Source of the DNA: Thermoplasmata archaeon
GTDB lineage: Archaea > Thermoplasmatota > Penumbrarchaeia > JAEHCK01
Direction of reading: 5' to 3'
DNA: 33,898 bases
NCBI GenBank assembly: GCA_020696345.1
Contig: JAEHCK010000043.1
Coordinates: 1 to 33,898, forward strand
How positions within the stretch are numbered: position 1 is the first letter of the stretch; each line of letters starts with the position of its first letter. Positions 15,043-23,705 of this stretch are shown one piece after another. The position numbers and the translations under genes are program-made. A model generated the notes under the pieces. It searched no databases, was not told the DNA's origin, and saw nothing but the letters and a program-made list of their open reading frames with translations.

Positions 15043-16383
15043 CTATAATCCACAGAAACTATCCAACCTGGTTTGGAACAGGTAATTCTTAAGAATTGCA
15101 CTTTGCCGGATCCATCTTTGAGGTGATATCGATAAAATATTTTTGATATGCTCGAAAGCCTCTTTTACCGTGTTGAATTTTGCAGGTTCGTTTCTCAAAG
15201 ATCTTCTGACATTTTCTCGCACATTCCAAACACCCACCGGCAGTATATATCCCGGGTGTGCCTCGCGTAGGATCACCACCGCCGCCTGACGGCGCTCGGC
15301 ATTCAATCTCTCATTCACTGCCAGGCGTGCCGCATAATAACAGCCGCCGATCTCGGCATAAGTGGTTCTACCTTTGTACCCCTCATGCGAGCCCATTATA
15401 GATATTCTCAATCCGTCCGGGTTCCAGGCGGTCTTCGGATACCATGCCTCGATCAGTTCGTAGCTCCACTGCGACGGCATCATTAGAATTACCCAACGGT
15501 TATCAAGATGTACATGCTCATATACCCTGACCTCGTTGATCCACGGAAATTGTTTTGTGAACCCCATCAGATGGTCACCCAATGTGGAGTCCACAGCTGT
15601 GATGCTCCACCTGGTTGGCACGAACTTACGTTTTTCTTCCAAACCAAATGCACCCACGCTGAACGCCTTTTGCAGCTTGGAGACCATAACGCCGTTTTTG
15701 AACAGGCCGACCACCGCATTTCGAGCCTTTAGATCGGTATCATAGAACGCCTTTTCCAGACGGTTATCCATTTTAATGTTATCCACATTAAAACTTTTCA
15801 GTGGTGCCGACGGCCCATGTGGCTGCTCGACATCGTTAAGAGCTATTTGCCCGGATGGGATCTTGGAAAATTCTACTTCAACTTCGGGCGACCTCGCTGC
15901 AAGAGCAAGTTCACGTGTCAACTCCACTATCTTATTGGAACTCTCCACATCTGTAATGTGAACCGGCAGTTTACCACGTACAAGATTTGACCTGAACTCC
16001 ACTAACTGATGAATATCGATCTCACCCCAGGTCTCGGGGGTGTCCATGTATGCAGTATCACCGTGCACGGGCGGCACCATGGGGCCGATGCTGATCTTGG
16101 GATAACCGATCCTGCCGATGAACACGCTTGGGGGCGAGGCGCCGTCCAGCTTGGTGGAATTGATCAAGGACTCTGTTTTCATCTTGGAGTACTGTTTCAC
16201 CACGATGGGGCAGCGGTCTTTGCCGCATAAATATTTTACACCACGGCATAATATACAGCGCGCATTATCCAGATCATTTTGCCTGGGTCGGTCCCAGATA
16301 TTTTTCATAGCGCTTATTACTTTACCGTCTTCTTTTTGATAATAATACCGTTTATTCTTCTTACCCAGCAACCGTCCCGGCAT
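15043..16383 (-). CDS. nreA: Archaeal DNA repair protein NreA
   Basis: This 446-aa protein matches the archaeal Nre family. In Haloferax, Nre proteins take part in repair of DNA damage (mitomycin C sensitivity) and contact the sliding clamp PCNA. Residues 43-58 form the family's N-terminal zinc finger (CILC, then C53 and C58 in CGKDRC). The family regions GRIGYPKISIGPMVPP and SIMGSHEGYKGRTTYAEIGG are clear. The last ten residues, QTRLDSFCGL, hold a PIP-box-like pattern (Q437, L440, F443), although the usual second aromatic is Cys here. Length and termini fit the family and the ATG at 16383 is natural. The gene converges with tiaS and stands alone. Confidence 0.88.
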   Translation of the reverse strand: MPGRLLGKKNKRYYYQKEDGKVISAMKNIWDRPRQNDLDNARCILCRGVKYLCGKDRCPIVVKQYSKMKTESLINSTKLDGASPPSVFIGRIGYPKISIGPMVPPVHGDTAYMDTPETWGEIDIHQLVEFRSNLVRGKLPVHITDVESSNKIVELTRELALAARSPEVEVEFSKIPSGQIALNDVEQPHGPSAPLKSFNVDNIKMDNRLEKAFYDTDLKARNAVVGLFKNGVMVSKLQKAFSVGAFGLEEKRKFVPTRWSITAVDSTLGDHLMGFTKQFPWINEVRVYEHVHLDNRWVILMMPSQWSYELIEAWYPKTAWNPDGLRISIMGSHEGYKGRTTYAEIGGCYYAARLAVNERLNAERRQAAVVILREAHPGYILPVGVWNVRENVRRSLRNEPAKFNTVKEAFEHIKNILSISPQRWIRQSAILKNYLFQTRLDSFCGL

Positions 16384-16575
16384 AAATCTCGATTGTGTAT
16401 TGTTGTTGGCAATTAAACAGTTTTCGATGAGGGGTGGCTGGATGTATTGTCGTAGGATTTTCTATTTCTTACGCAGAACGTATGATAAGATGATGATTGG
16501 TGGTGATACATGAAATGATGCTGTTTTGATAGGGGAATTGTAAATTGTAAATTGGAAATTTTGAAATTAAGCTCC

Positions 16576-16613
16576 AACTCCACAAACTCACAAACTCACA
16601 AACTCACACACTC
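16576..16613. repeat. 8-bp ACTCACAA tandem repeat
   Basis: Four to five units of ACTCACAA/ACTCACAC lie in the 494-bp spacer between nreA and the giant gene A. A second array of the same octamer is at 16830-16864. Confidence 0.75.
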
Positions 16614-16615
16614 TT

Positions 16616-16654
16616 ACTAGTTACCAGTTGCTAGTTGCTAGTTGCTAGTGTGAT
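16616..16654. repeat. 7-bp AGTTGCT tandem repeat, first copy of a dispersed 39-bp element
   Basis: ACTAGTTACCAGTTGCTAG continues as more AGTTGCT heptamers and ends TAGTGTGAT. An imperfect copy with the same start and end lies at 33681-33719, about 17 kb away. No gene is visible in 16384-16877. Confidence 0.65.
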
Positions 16655-16767
16655 AAATTTGCTCTGACAACTGAAAACTAAAAACTGAAAACTTTTTTAA
16701 CCATGAAGTAATAAATATAAGAATCGAAAAATTTCCTCAAAGATATTTAATCAGGAAACTTTTCTGC

Positions 16768-16813
16768 CAGAAAATTGATTTTATTGATATTTATTTAAAT
16801 CATCAATTTTCTG
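16768..16813 (-). terminator. Perfect 12-bp hairpin downstream of giant gene A
   Basis: CAGAAAATTGAT (16768-16779) and ATCAATTTTCTG (16802-16813) form a perfect stem with a 22-nt AT loop, about 65 bp past the stop of gene A. It is a plausible 3' end structure for that very long transcript. Confidence 0.5.
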
Positions 16814-16829
16814 CTCCCGTAACTCTTAC

Positions 16830-16864
16830 ACTCACACACTCACACACTCACATACTCACACACT
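16830..16864. repeat. Second 8-bp ACTCACAC tandem repeat
   Basis: About four units of ACTCACAC (one ACTCACAT) end just before the 3' end of gene A. It uses the same octamer as the array at 16576. Confidence 0.75.
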
Positions 16865-16877
16865 ATCCATCAACTGA

Positions 16878-19800
16878 TTATTTTCGTTCCCTTCTACGTT
16901 TTCTCTGCATATACTGAACAAGCACCAATAATAATACCATTAAGATGGGTACAAAGAGTGTCTGAAATTCCGGAATGCACATCAGATTGACCTTGCCCGC
17001 ATCATCATTGTCCGGATCAGGTGTTGTATCGTCGAAATGTGGCGAGCCCGCTACGACTTCATCATAGCCATCATTGTTCATATCGCCGCCCCGCGACACC
17101 GACCAGCCGAAGTGTGAGCTCGCCTGTGTGCCTTTATTGAACCAGTCATCGGTATTGTCGATCCCCGAACCGCCCTCGAATATATATGTTGCACCAACAT
17201 TCAAAGTTGCGCCATCATCGTAATTCGGTGCACCAACGATGACCTCGGGGTCGCCGTCGGAATCAACATCACCTGCGTACGAGACCGAGAATCCGAACTT
17301 ATCGCCCGTGTTCTCGCCGGTGAGTGTAACATCAGCGGTGGCATCCATGGTGCTGCCGCCGTAGTAGATGTATGCACGACCTTTGCTGCTGCTGTACCCA
17401 GGCGCACCAACGATCACATCGTCGTATGTGCTATCTGCATTGATATCGCTTGCATTGGCAACCGACCAGCCGAAATTATCACCGGCGGACACGCCAGTGA
17501 AATTAATGGAACCTGAGGTGCCGTAATATAGATATGCCTTGCCAGCGTCTGCACCACCTGCGTCATTGTAAGGAGCGCCGATGAGCACATCGTCGTTGCC
17601 ATCATTATCCACATCACCAGCATTGGAAACACTAAAGCCGAACTTGTCGCTACAGTTCTCGCCTGAGAATGTTTTGTCCGCGCTGCCGGCTGCAGTGGGA
17701 ATCGATCCGTCGCCGTAGAATATGTAAGCCCTTCCTCCGATATCTTCTTCTTCTTCATTGAATGTGATGAAGTCAAAGGTCATGGATAGAAATTGTGCGG
17801 CGATATAATCACCACTTCTGGCTTTGTTGCCAGAAATTCTGAACTCATCAATATACCCATTAAGCCAATCGTCTGTCCAGCCACCTAATTCAGCTATTGT
17901 TAAAGATCCACCTGCATAATCTATTGCTGTAGAATAATCATCAGTTCCACCCAAAGCACCATTAACATAGATCTTTACTTCTGTTGTTCCGCCAGCATCC
18001 TTATCATAGGTGCCCACAATATAATTCCAAACATCAGGATCTATTGTTGCTGTTGCAACATTACCAGCATAAGCACCAACATAGAAATGTATAGCCGTAT
18101 TGCTATTGAAAAATATGCCGTATCCATCGGCCCAATCACCATTGTTTGCAAATCCACCTACTGCTGAATATTGATCTTCTGTCTCGTCATTGCTTTTGAC
18201 CCAGGTTGAAACGGTTATGGCATCGGTCGGCTGTAAAGTTAAATCTGACCCACAATTGATATCATCAGTATCTGTATTAAACTGATCGGCACCATCGATG
18301 ACACCATTTGCATCCTGCACTGCTCCGTTATTTGACCCGTCATTATCGTTGCTTGTTGAATCGGAATGCGTTCCCGTTGTTTCATCCAAGTGCTGGACCA
18401 TTTTGTAGTAATGATCCCAAACACCATTGGCATTCTCTCCGGAGCTTGCACTTGAATTACCGTAATACATATGGATATAATCTGTGGCCGAGCTGCCGGT
18501 AATGCTGGTCACGTTCACCCAGACATAGCTGTATCCGGATGTGTCCCATTCCTCGATCTCATAGTTTAACACTGTAGAGCCATCCGCATCAATGAACCGC
18601 AGGTCCGAACCATCGGATTTCGCTTTTGAGTAATTGAAATTTGACGCACTCAGGTTCACGAGTACAGGAAAATTCGTCAGGGTTTCGGATTGGTCACTAT
18701 TGTCGAAGGTCAGGTTCTTGCGATATGACCAGGAACTATTCCACCAATCAGCCACTGCTGAGTTATAATCAGGAGCTCCGACAATAATGTCGTTATTTCC
18801 GCTATTATCAAAATCACCTGCTCCTGATACAGCATGCCCGAAACGATCCCCGCTACTTTCACCGGTAATTGTAACACTTGCATCCGATGCGGTGTAAGTT
18901 GCGCTCCAGGATGATCGACCATAGTAAATGTAAGCCTTACCTTCATCTCCAGCATCCGGTGCACCAATGATAATGTCATCGATGCTGTCACCGGAAACAT
19001 CGCCTGTGTCGCTGACGCTCCAACCGAAGTGATCATTTGTCTCAGCCCCGGTGATTGTTACATTGGCATTGGCGGCATTGATATTGGTAGAATCAATACC
19101 TGAGTATCCAAAGAATATGTAAGCAGCACCTTGATCTGTAGTACCAGCTCCTCCTTGGCTTTCAGATCCGAATGATACAAAGCTATTGTTCATGGATAGA
19201 TATTGTGCGGCGATCCAGTCGGCACTTCTTGCAACATCTGATACCCTAATTTCATCTAGTACTCCAGTATATTCTTGAGTTATTTCTAAATTAGCTCGTT
19301 GTCTTGCTCCAAAGATTAAATTTGCAGCTGTACTTGTATAAGTGCTAGATATATCAGGACCTATTAAATCTAAATCAACATAAGTTATTTTATGAGTTCC
19401 ATTCCAAGTTCCTGTATAATGATACCACTGACTTCCATTAACAGTATAAGATGTTTCAGTTCCAGCAACACCATCAACCCTAAATTCTACGTGTTGAGCA
19501 TCATCATAAGCCAGTTGAATTGAATAAGCATTATCAGCGTCATTTCTTTCACTAACCATTTTTGCCCAATCAACTTGAGTACCACTAAAACCCCACATAC
19601 TAATTGTCAATTCACTAAAATCAGGGAAGTTACCAGCTATGATATAATCCTCATCCCCATCAAAATTATATCCACCACCTATTCTTCCAGCAGTATCTTG
19701 TCCAGTTCCCGCATAAGTGGCATCATAATTATTTGTTGAATCAACAACTGTACCACTTGATTCGCTTAAATGATAAACTGCTAAATAATTATCATCCCAA

Positions 19801-22800
19801 ACCCCTGTTGGATTCTCTCCGGAGCTTGCACCCGAATTGTCATAATACATCCAGATATGATCAGTGTCCGAGCTGCCGGTAATTCCTGTCACATTCACCC
19901 AGACATAGCTGTATCCTGATGAATCCCAATCCTCGATCTCATAATTTAACACGGTGGTGTTATCGGCATCAATGAACCTTAGATCGGTCCCATCGACCTT
20001 GGCCTTGGCATAATCGAAGTTCGCCGAGCTCAGGTTGATAAGTACCGGAAAATTCGTAAGGGTCTCGGTCTGATCGCTGTTGTCGAATGTCAGGTTCATA
20101 CGATAGGACCAATCTGTATCCCACCAAGCCGCCTCCACGGCCCCCCCAGTACTATCGTTATACGGCGCGCCGACAATGATATCGCTGAAGCCATCATTAT
20201 TCACATCACCGGCATAGGATACGTTCCAGCCGAACTTATCGCCCGAAGCCTTACCAACACCGGTCACCAGGTCCACCAACGAGTTGCCGCTGGCGCGTGT
20301 CCCGTTGGTCAAACCAAGATCTGCCGCTGGCGAGTTTGAGTTACCATTATTGGTCATTGGTTCTGAATTATCCTTTGAATTTCCGTTCCAATCGGACATG
20401 AGTAAGTATGCATCAAAACCCAATGAACTATTATAATTATAACTCTCATCGGGCATCTGAAAGCTGGTCTCCAGGCGCGATGTATCTATAGCAGCCGGCA
20501 CGGGCTCGACAAATTCCCAGGACCAACCGAGTTGCCTATTATATTTGTAATAATTCTTACTTAGTAAAATATTATTTTTACCAGTTATTTGTATTCTATA
20601 CTCGGCCCCGAACGGCAACCATTCGGGCCGATAGCCGGTGAACGGGTTGCGATCCAGATCCAAAAATATATGTACTACATCCTCGCCAAGACGCTCCGGT
20701 AACTGCAGCTCTTTGGGCAGCTCGGTGGTGATATACGGGTTGCGATCATCCAGATCCACATAATTCGGGCAGTCATCGCCATCAATGTCATCATCTATAG
20801 AATCCTCGATTCCATCATTATCGAAGTCCTCTTCAAACCCGGGTTCATCGGAATCGGGGATTCCATCGGAATCAGAATCAATTTTGACAGGCCCATCTGA
20901 CTTCTGTGGGTCGTGTAAAAATAGTGAATTGACCGGAATTGCGGTTCCACCCATCATTTCACCCTGTACCGAGGTGTAAAAATAAACTGTGTCGTTCCGG
21001 AGTAAATATCGAGAATTTTGAATATTTACATTTTCGTTTTGTACTGGTTCAGGATCAATATCGATTTTTGGCTCTACTCTTAACCAATCTCCGAATGCAC
21101 CGTCAATGGTGATATCCTCGGGCGGCTGGATCAAATAACACTTCTTGTAACCATCATTTTCTATTGAAGTAATGCCGGATGATACCTGCACATCAATGAG
21201 CGACATGCCGAAAGAAAGACCGGGTTCTGCATTATTATTCAGTTCCCCGGTAACTTTAAAAGTTCTCTCCTCATCCTTTAATAGTTCTATCGGCGGATTG
21301 ATTTCAAAGGTAATTATCCTTTCTTGAACGTTTGTATCACCCCCTGGAATCACTATCTGATAGTCTCCATAGGCTATATTATTATCAATATCCATCATCG
21401 TGATCTTACTTATGTCATCGATCTGTGCCGAGCCTTCAAAGGTGAAGGAAAAACCCTCAATGGTCATGTCGTCATTGACTGCGCACAACTTCAGATTCAT
21501 GATATCAAATGTGTTCTGATCCGGCACGATCACATCACTTAATGTGATATATGATCTTATGCTTAATGTACCCGCACCAGGGTTTACCGTGGTATCGGAA
21601 TGATCAATCGAACCCAGATTGTCCATCATCCGGAAATGTATGTTAATATCTTTATCTATATTCCCACCTGTTGGTCTTATCTGAATTTTAGCTTCCAGTG
21701 ATCTACTATCACATTTTGCATTTATATTGCGTGAATACTCCCAGCCGTTCCAATCACATTGAGACCTGAGCGGGTCGAATTTGTACGAGCTTGCTTTTTT
21801 AATATTGTTGTTGTATCCTGAGACCTCCAGCATTTCCTCAGTGCCCAGGCCAGAAATCTGATACCCGGTTGAATCATCGTTATCATGATCAATAAATATG
21901 AACGCTCTATCGGCTCCATGCTTAGTTAATGTTGAGGTTTCCGTGCCATTAAAGATCTCACCTTTCACATCCATATAGAAAAAAATATCATCATTTTCAA
22001 TAATGGCGCTGTAATATTCTATATCCACATTGGGATTCTCCACCATATCTAGGTCACGAAACATTGTTTGACCCGACCAATCTGCGAAGTTACCATCTAC
22101 GGACAGTGATTCTTCAATAGGTATTTCAAATAAAAATAGAGCTATTGGTAATAAAAAGATAATTGAAGCGATCATTAATGATGCAACTTTTTGTTGGCGG
22201 CTTCGTAACCTGAGAATATTGATCGAACGATTTTTTTTATTGAAGAATTTTAAACCTGTTCCGTTTGTTAAACCATTACCATTCGTGAGCCCATTACCAT
22301 TGGTAAGGCCGTTACCGTTTGTGAGGCCGTTGCCGTTTGTGAGACCTCTACCGTTTGTGAGTCCGTTGCCGTTCGTCAGGCCGTAACCGATCGAGAGACC
22401 ATTGCCGTTCGTCAAACCTGTACCATAACCCAATGCATTTTGTTGAACACCGGTCTTTGGACTTATACCGTTCGTGAGACCGCGGTGTAACCGGCCTGTT
22501 ATTGGACCGTTATCAGTTACCTTGCCTTTCCGACCCAGACCATTTACCAGACCATTTACCAGACCATTGCCATTTATCAACCCTCTTGGATTGACCAGAC
22601 CTTGATGTTTACCTTTACCCTTACCCAAACCCAAACCGGCACTATTTACTAAACCGCTACCATTTACCAACCCTCTTGGATTGACCAGACCTTGAAGGTT
22701 ATCCTTGCCCTTACTCTTACCCTTACCCTTACCAAAACCCAAACTGGCAAAATTTACTAAACCATTACCATTTACCAACCCTCTCGGATTGGCCAGACCT

Positions 22801-23225
22801 TTTCGAACTTCCCCCGGACCACCGTGATGTTGTTGTGTTATCTCAAGATCGGGTTTTGATGATATTGATGATGATTCTTTGGGTTGTTTGACCTTGTGCG
22901 ACAGCGAGGTGCTAATATTTGGTTTTGTTTGTTTTGTTTGTTTTGGTTGAAAATCGGAAATATCGGCCCACTGTTCCTTCAATTTTGAGATCATTTCGGG
23001 ATTGGGTTTTGCCGATAGATCCGGTTTGTTCTTTTCATCCCTAAGATCTTTAAAATCCCTGCCCACGCCACCTTTAACGGGAGGTTTATTTTTCCTGAAT
23101 TCAAGAATCGCCTCAACCATCTTTTCTTTTGGCCAGTATAAATGAAACTTGATGCCTTTGTCCAATGCCAATCCGATCAGAGCAGGTCTGGACATTGATG
23201 ATAAATCTTTTTTAACTTGACCCAT
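16878..23225 (-). CDS. Giant surface protein A: HeH/Rho_N-like domain, seven FG-GAP blades with DUF2341-LamG insertions, PEF-CTERM
   Basis: The product is 2115 aa. Residues 1-50 (SRPALIGLALDKGIKF, then KEKMVEAILEF) resemble HeH/SAP/Rho_N nucleic-acid-binding motifs. A basic low-complexity linker with NGLVNG and NGLTNG repeats runs to about 340. A membrane helix lies at 345-366 with no cleavage site, so the N-terminus should be cytoplasmic. Outside come two CBM9-like domains (SVDGNFADW about 373; TIDGAFGDW about 705), calcium loops (DSDSDGIPDSDE, DDDIDGDDCPN; about 778-815), then FG-GAP repeats. I count seven FGxSVxxxGDVxxDG...IVGAP motifs, enough for one integrin-alpha-like seven-bladed propeller. 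Two of its blade loops carry DUF2341-LamG insertions. The C-terminus is IPEFQTLFVP, a helix and RKRRRERK, a PEF-CTERM-like archaeosortase signal. Likely an anchored, calcium-dependent adhesin. B is its paralogue. Confidence 0.85.
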   Translation of the reverse strand: MGQVKKDLSSMSRPALIGLALDKGIKFHLYWPKEKMVEAILEFRKNKPPVKGGVGRDFKDLRDEKNKPDLSAKPNPEMISKLKEQWADISDFQPKQTKQTKPNISTSLSHKVKQPKESSSISSKPDLEITQQHHGGPGEVRKGLANPRGLVNGNGLVNFASLGFGKGKGKSKGKDNLQGLVNPRGLVNGSGLVNSAGLGLGKGKGKHQGLVNPRGLINGNGLVNGLVNGLGRKGKVTDNGPITGRLHRGLTNGISPKTGVQQNALGYGTGLTNGNGLSIGYGLTNGNGLTNGRGLTNGNGLTNGNGLTNGNGLTNGNGLTNGTGLKFFNKKNRSINILRLRSRQQKVASLMIASIIFLLPIALFLFEIPIEESLSVDGNFADWSGQTMFRDLDMVENPNVDIEYYSAIIENDDIFFYMDVKGEIFNGTETSTLTKHGADRAFIFIDHDNDDSTGYQISGLGTEEMLEVSGYNNNIKKASSYKFDPLRSQCDWNGWEYSRNINAKCDSRSLEAKIQIRPTGGNIDKDINIHFRMMDNLGSIDHSDTTVNPGAGTLSIRSYITLSDVIVPDQNTFDIMNLKLCAVNDDMTIEGFSFTFEGSAQIDDISKITMMDIDNNIAYGDYQIVIPGGDTNVQERIITFEINPPIELLKDEERTFKVTGELNNNAEPGLSFGMSLIDVQVSSGITSIENDGYKKCYLIQPPEDITIDGAFGDWLRVEPKIDIDPEPVQNENVNIQNSRYLLRNDTVYFYTSVQGEMMGGTAIPVNSLFLHDPQKSDGPVKIDSDSDGIPDSDEPGFEEDFDNDGIEDSIDDDIDGDDCPNYVDLDDRNPYITTELPKELQLPERLGEDVVHIFLDLDRNPFTGYRPEWLPFGAEYRIQITGKNNILLSKNYYKYNRQLGWSWEFVEPVPAAIDTSRLETSFQMPDESYNYNSSLGFDAYLLMSDWNGNSKDNSEPMTNNGNSNSPAADLGLTNGTRASGNSLVDLVTGVGKASGDKFGWNVSYAGDVNNDGFSDIIVGAPYNDSTGGAVEAAWWDTDWSYRMNLTFDNSDQTETLTNFPVLINLSSANFDYAKAKVDGTDLRFIDADNTTVLNYEIEDWDSSGYSYVWVNVTGITGSSDTDHIWMYYDNSGASSGENPTGVWDDNYLAVYHLSESSGTVVDSTNNYDATYAGTGQDTAGRIGGGYNFDGDEDYIIAGNFPDFSELTISMWGFSGTQVDWAKMVSERNDADNAYSIQLAYDDAQHVEFRVDGVAGTETSYTVNGSQWYHYTGTWNGTHKITYVDLDLIGPDISSTYTSTAANLIFGARQRANLEITQEYTGVLDEIRVSDVARSADWIAAQYLSMNNSFVSFGSESQGGAGTTDQGAAYIFFGYSGIDSTNINAANANVTITGAETNDHFGWSVSDTGDVSGDSIDDIIIGAPDAGDEGKAYIYYGRSSWSATYTASDASVTITGESSGDRFGHAVSGAGDFDNSGNNDIIVGAPDYNSAVADWWNSSWSYRKNLTFDNSDQSETLTNFPVLVNLSASNFNYSKAKSDGSDLRFIDADGSTVLNYEIEEWDTSGYSYVWVNVTSITGSSATDYIHMYYGNSSASSGENANGVWDHYYKMVQHLDETTGTHSDSTSNDNDGSNNGAVQDANGVIDGADQFNTDTDDINCGSDLTLQPTDAITVSTWVKSNDETEDQYSAVGGFANNGDWADGYGIFFNSNTAIHFYVGAYAGNVATATIDPDVWNYIVGTYDKDAGGTTEVKIYVNGALGGTDDYSTAIDYAGGSLTIAELGGWTDDWLNGYIDEFRISGNKARSGDYIAAQFLSMTFDFITFNEEEEDIGGRAYIFYGDGSIPTAAGSADKTFSGENCSDKFGFSVSNAGDVDNDGNDDVLIGAPYNDAGGADAGKAYLYYGTSGSINFTGVSAGDNFGWSVANASDINADSTYDDVIVGAPGYSSSKGRAYIYYGGSTMDATADVTLTGENTGDKFGFSVSYAGDVDSDGDPEVIVGAPNYDDGATLNVGATYIFEGGSGIDNTDDWFNKGTQASSHFGWSVSRGGDMNNDGYDEVVAGSPHFDDTTPDPDNDDAGKVNLMCIPEFQTLFVPILMVLLLVLVQYMQRKRRRERK
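17740..18757 (-). other. DUF2341-LamG module 2 inside a propeller blade of protein A
   Basis: This segment (residues about 1489-1828) starts ADWWNSSWSYRKNLTF, a DUF2341 signature. A concanavalin-like LamG domain follows (HLDETTGTHSDSTSNDNDG ... GYIDEFRIS). It sits between IIVGAPDYNS and GRAYIFYGDGS. In the downstream remnant those two sequences are joined directly as IIVGAPDYSSDTGRAYVFYG, showing the insertion point. Confidence 0.75.
19140..20145 (-). other. DUF2341-LamG module 1 inside a propeller blade of protein A
   Basis: Residues about 1027-1362 start AAWWDTDWSYRMNLTF and end in SESQGGAGTTDQ. They lie between IIVGAPYNDSTGG and AAYIFFGYSG. Protein B has VGAPYNDSADGSKADAGAAYIFFGY with no insertion at the same place. 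The LamG half (about 19200-19800) is clearly more AT-rich than the flanks. The DUF2341 half closely resembles module 2. Confidence 0.75.
22255..22400 (-). repeat. 18-bp coding repeats (NGLTNG) in gene A
   Basis: About eight 18-bp units, GTTNCCGTTTGTNAGNCC on the plus strand, encode NGLTNG/NGLTIG hexapeptides in the cytoplasmic linker just before the membrane helix. They are more diverged and fewer than the matching array in gene B. Confidence 0.8.
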
Positions 23226-23530
23226 TAATAATCATCTCTAATTTTCAACCTATTCCAAAAACATGTTGAATCTTTGATAATTCCAATCTTATAGTATCAT
23301 TTAAAAAAAATCTTATATATACATTCTGTAAAAGAAAGTATATCATTTCTATAATGATTTTTGTTCATATCTATTGAGGTTTTTACATATGTATTTTGTA
23401 TCATTATGAAAACATATCAGCAGATTTACCGGCAAGGATATAATCAAAGTGTTTTAATTTGAAACCGTAAAAATAGCTTATAAAAACTGAAGAACTAAGA
23501 AGAAATGGTGAAAACATATCAAAAATATAT
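23226..23530 (-). repeat. Upstream region of gene A, duplicated upstream of gene B
   Basis: About 300 bp before gene A matches 30526-30830 before gene B nearly base for base, including the leader, the TATA box and the farther upstream AT-rich DNA. The stretch holds no gene. It shows that the duplication of A and B included the promoter. Confidence 0.8.
23311..23321 (-). promoter_or_regulatory. TATA box of gene A
   Basis: TGTATATATAAGA on the minus strand lies 86 bp before the ATG at 23225, exactly as in gene B. Initiation about 25 bp downstream would leave a leader of roughly 60 nt. Conservation of sequence and spacing in both copies supports it. Confidence 0.6.
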
Positions 23531-23642
23531 GAAAATATCCAAAGCAAAAGAAAAGTTAAAAGCTAAACTAGAACAATTTGTTGCCACAAATTATTCTTGA
23601 GCTAAGAATTCTTATAATAAATAACACTGAGTAAAGAATTCT

Positions 23643-23705
23643 TACCCAGGCAAAAGGTAAAAGTCAAAAGTGATCGGAACTTTTAACTTTTAAGATTTAA
23701 CTTTT
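23643..23705. repeat. AAAAGTTAAAAG/CTTTTAACTTTT inverted repeat, copy 1
   Basis: GGCAAAAGGTAAAAG pairs with CTTTTAACTTTTAAG in a simple AT hairpin at the 3' end of the FG-GAP remnant. A similar element lies at 30838-30917. The last codons of the remnant (LGSKVKS) are read from this repeat and are probably not native protein sequence. Confidence 0.5.
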
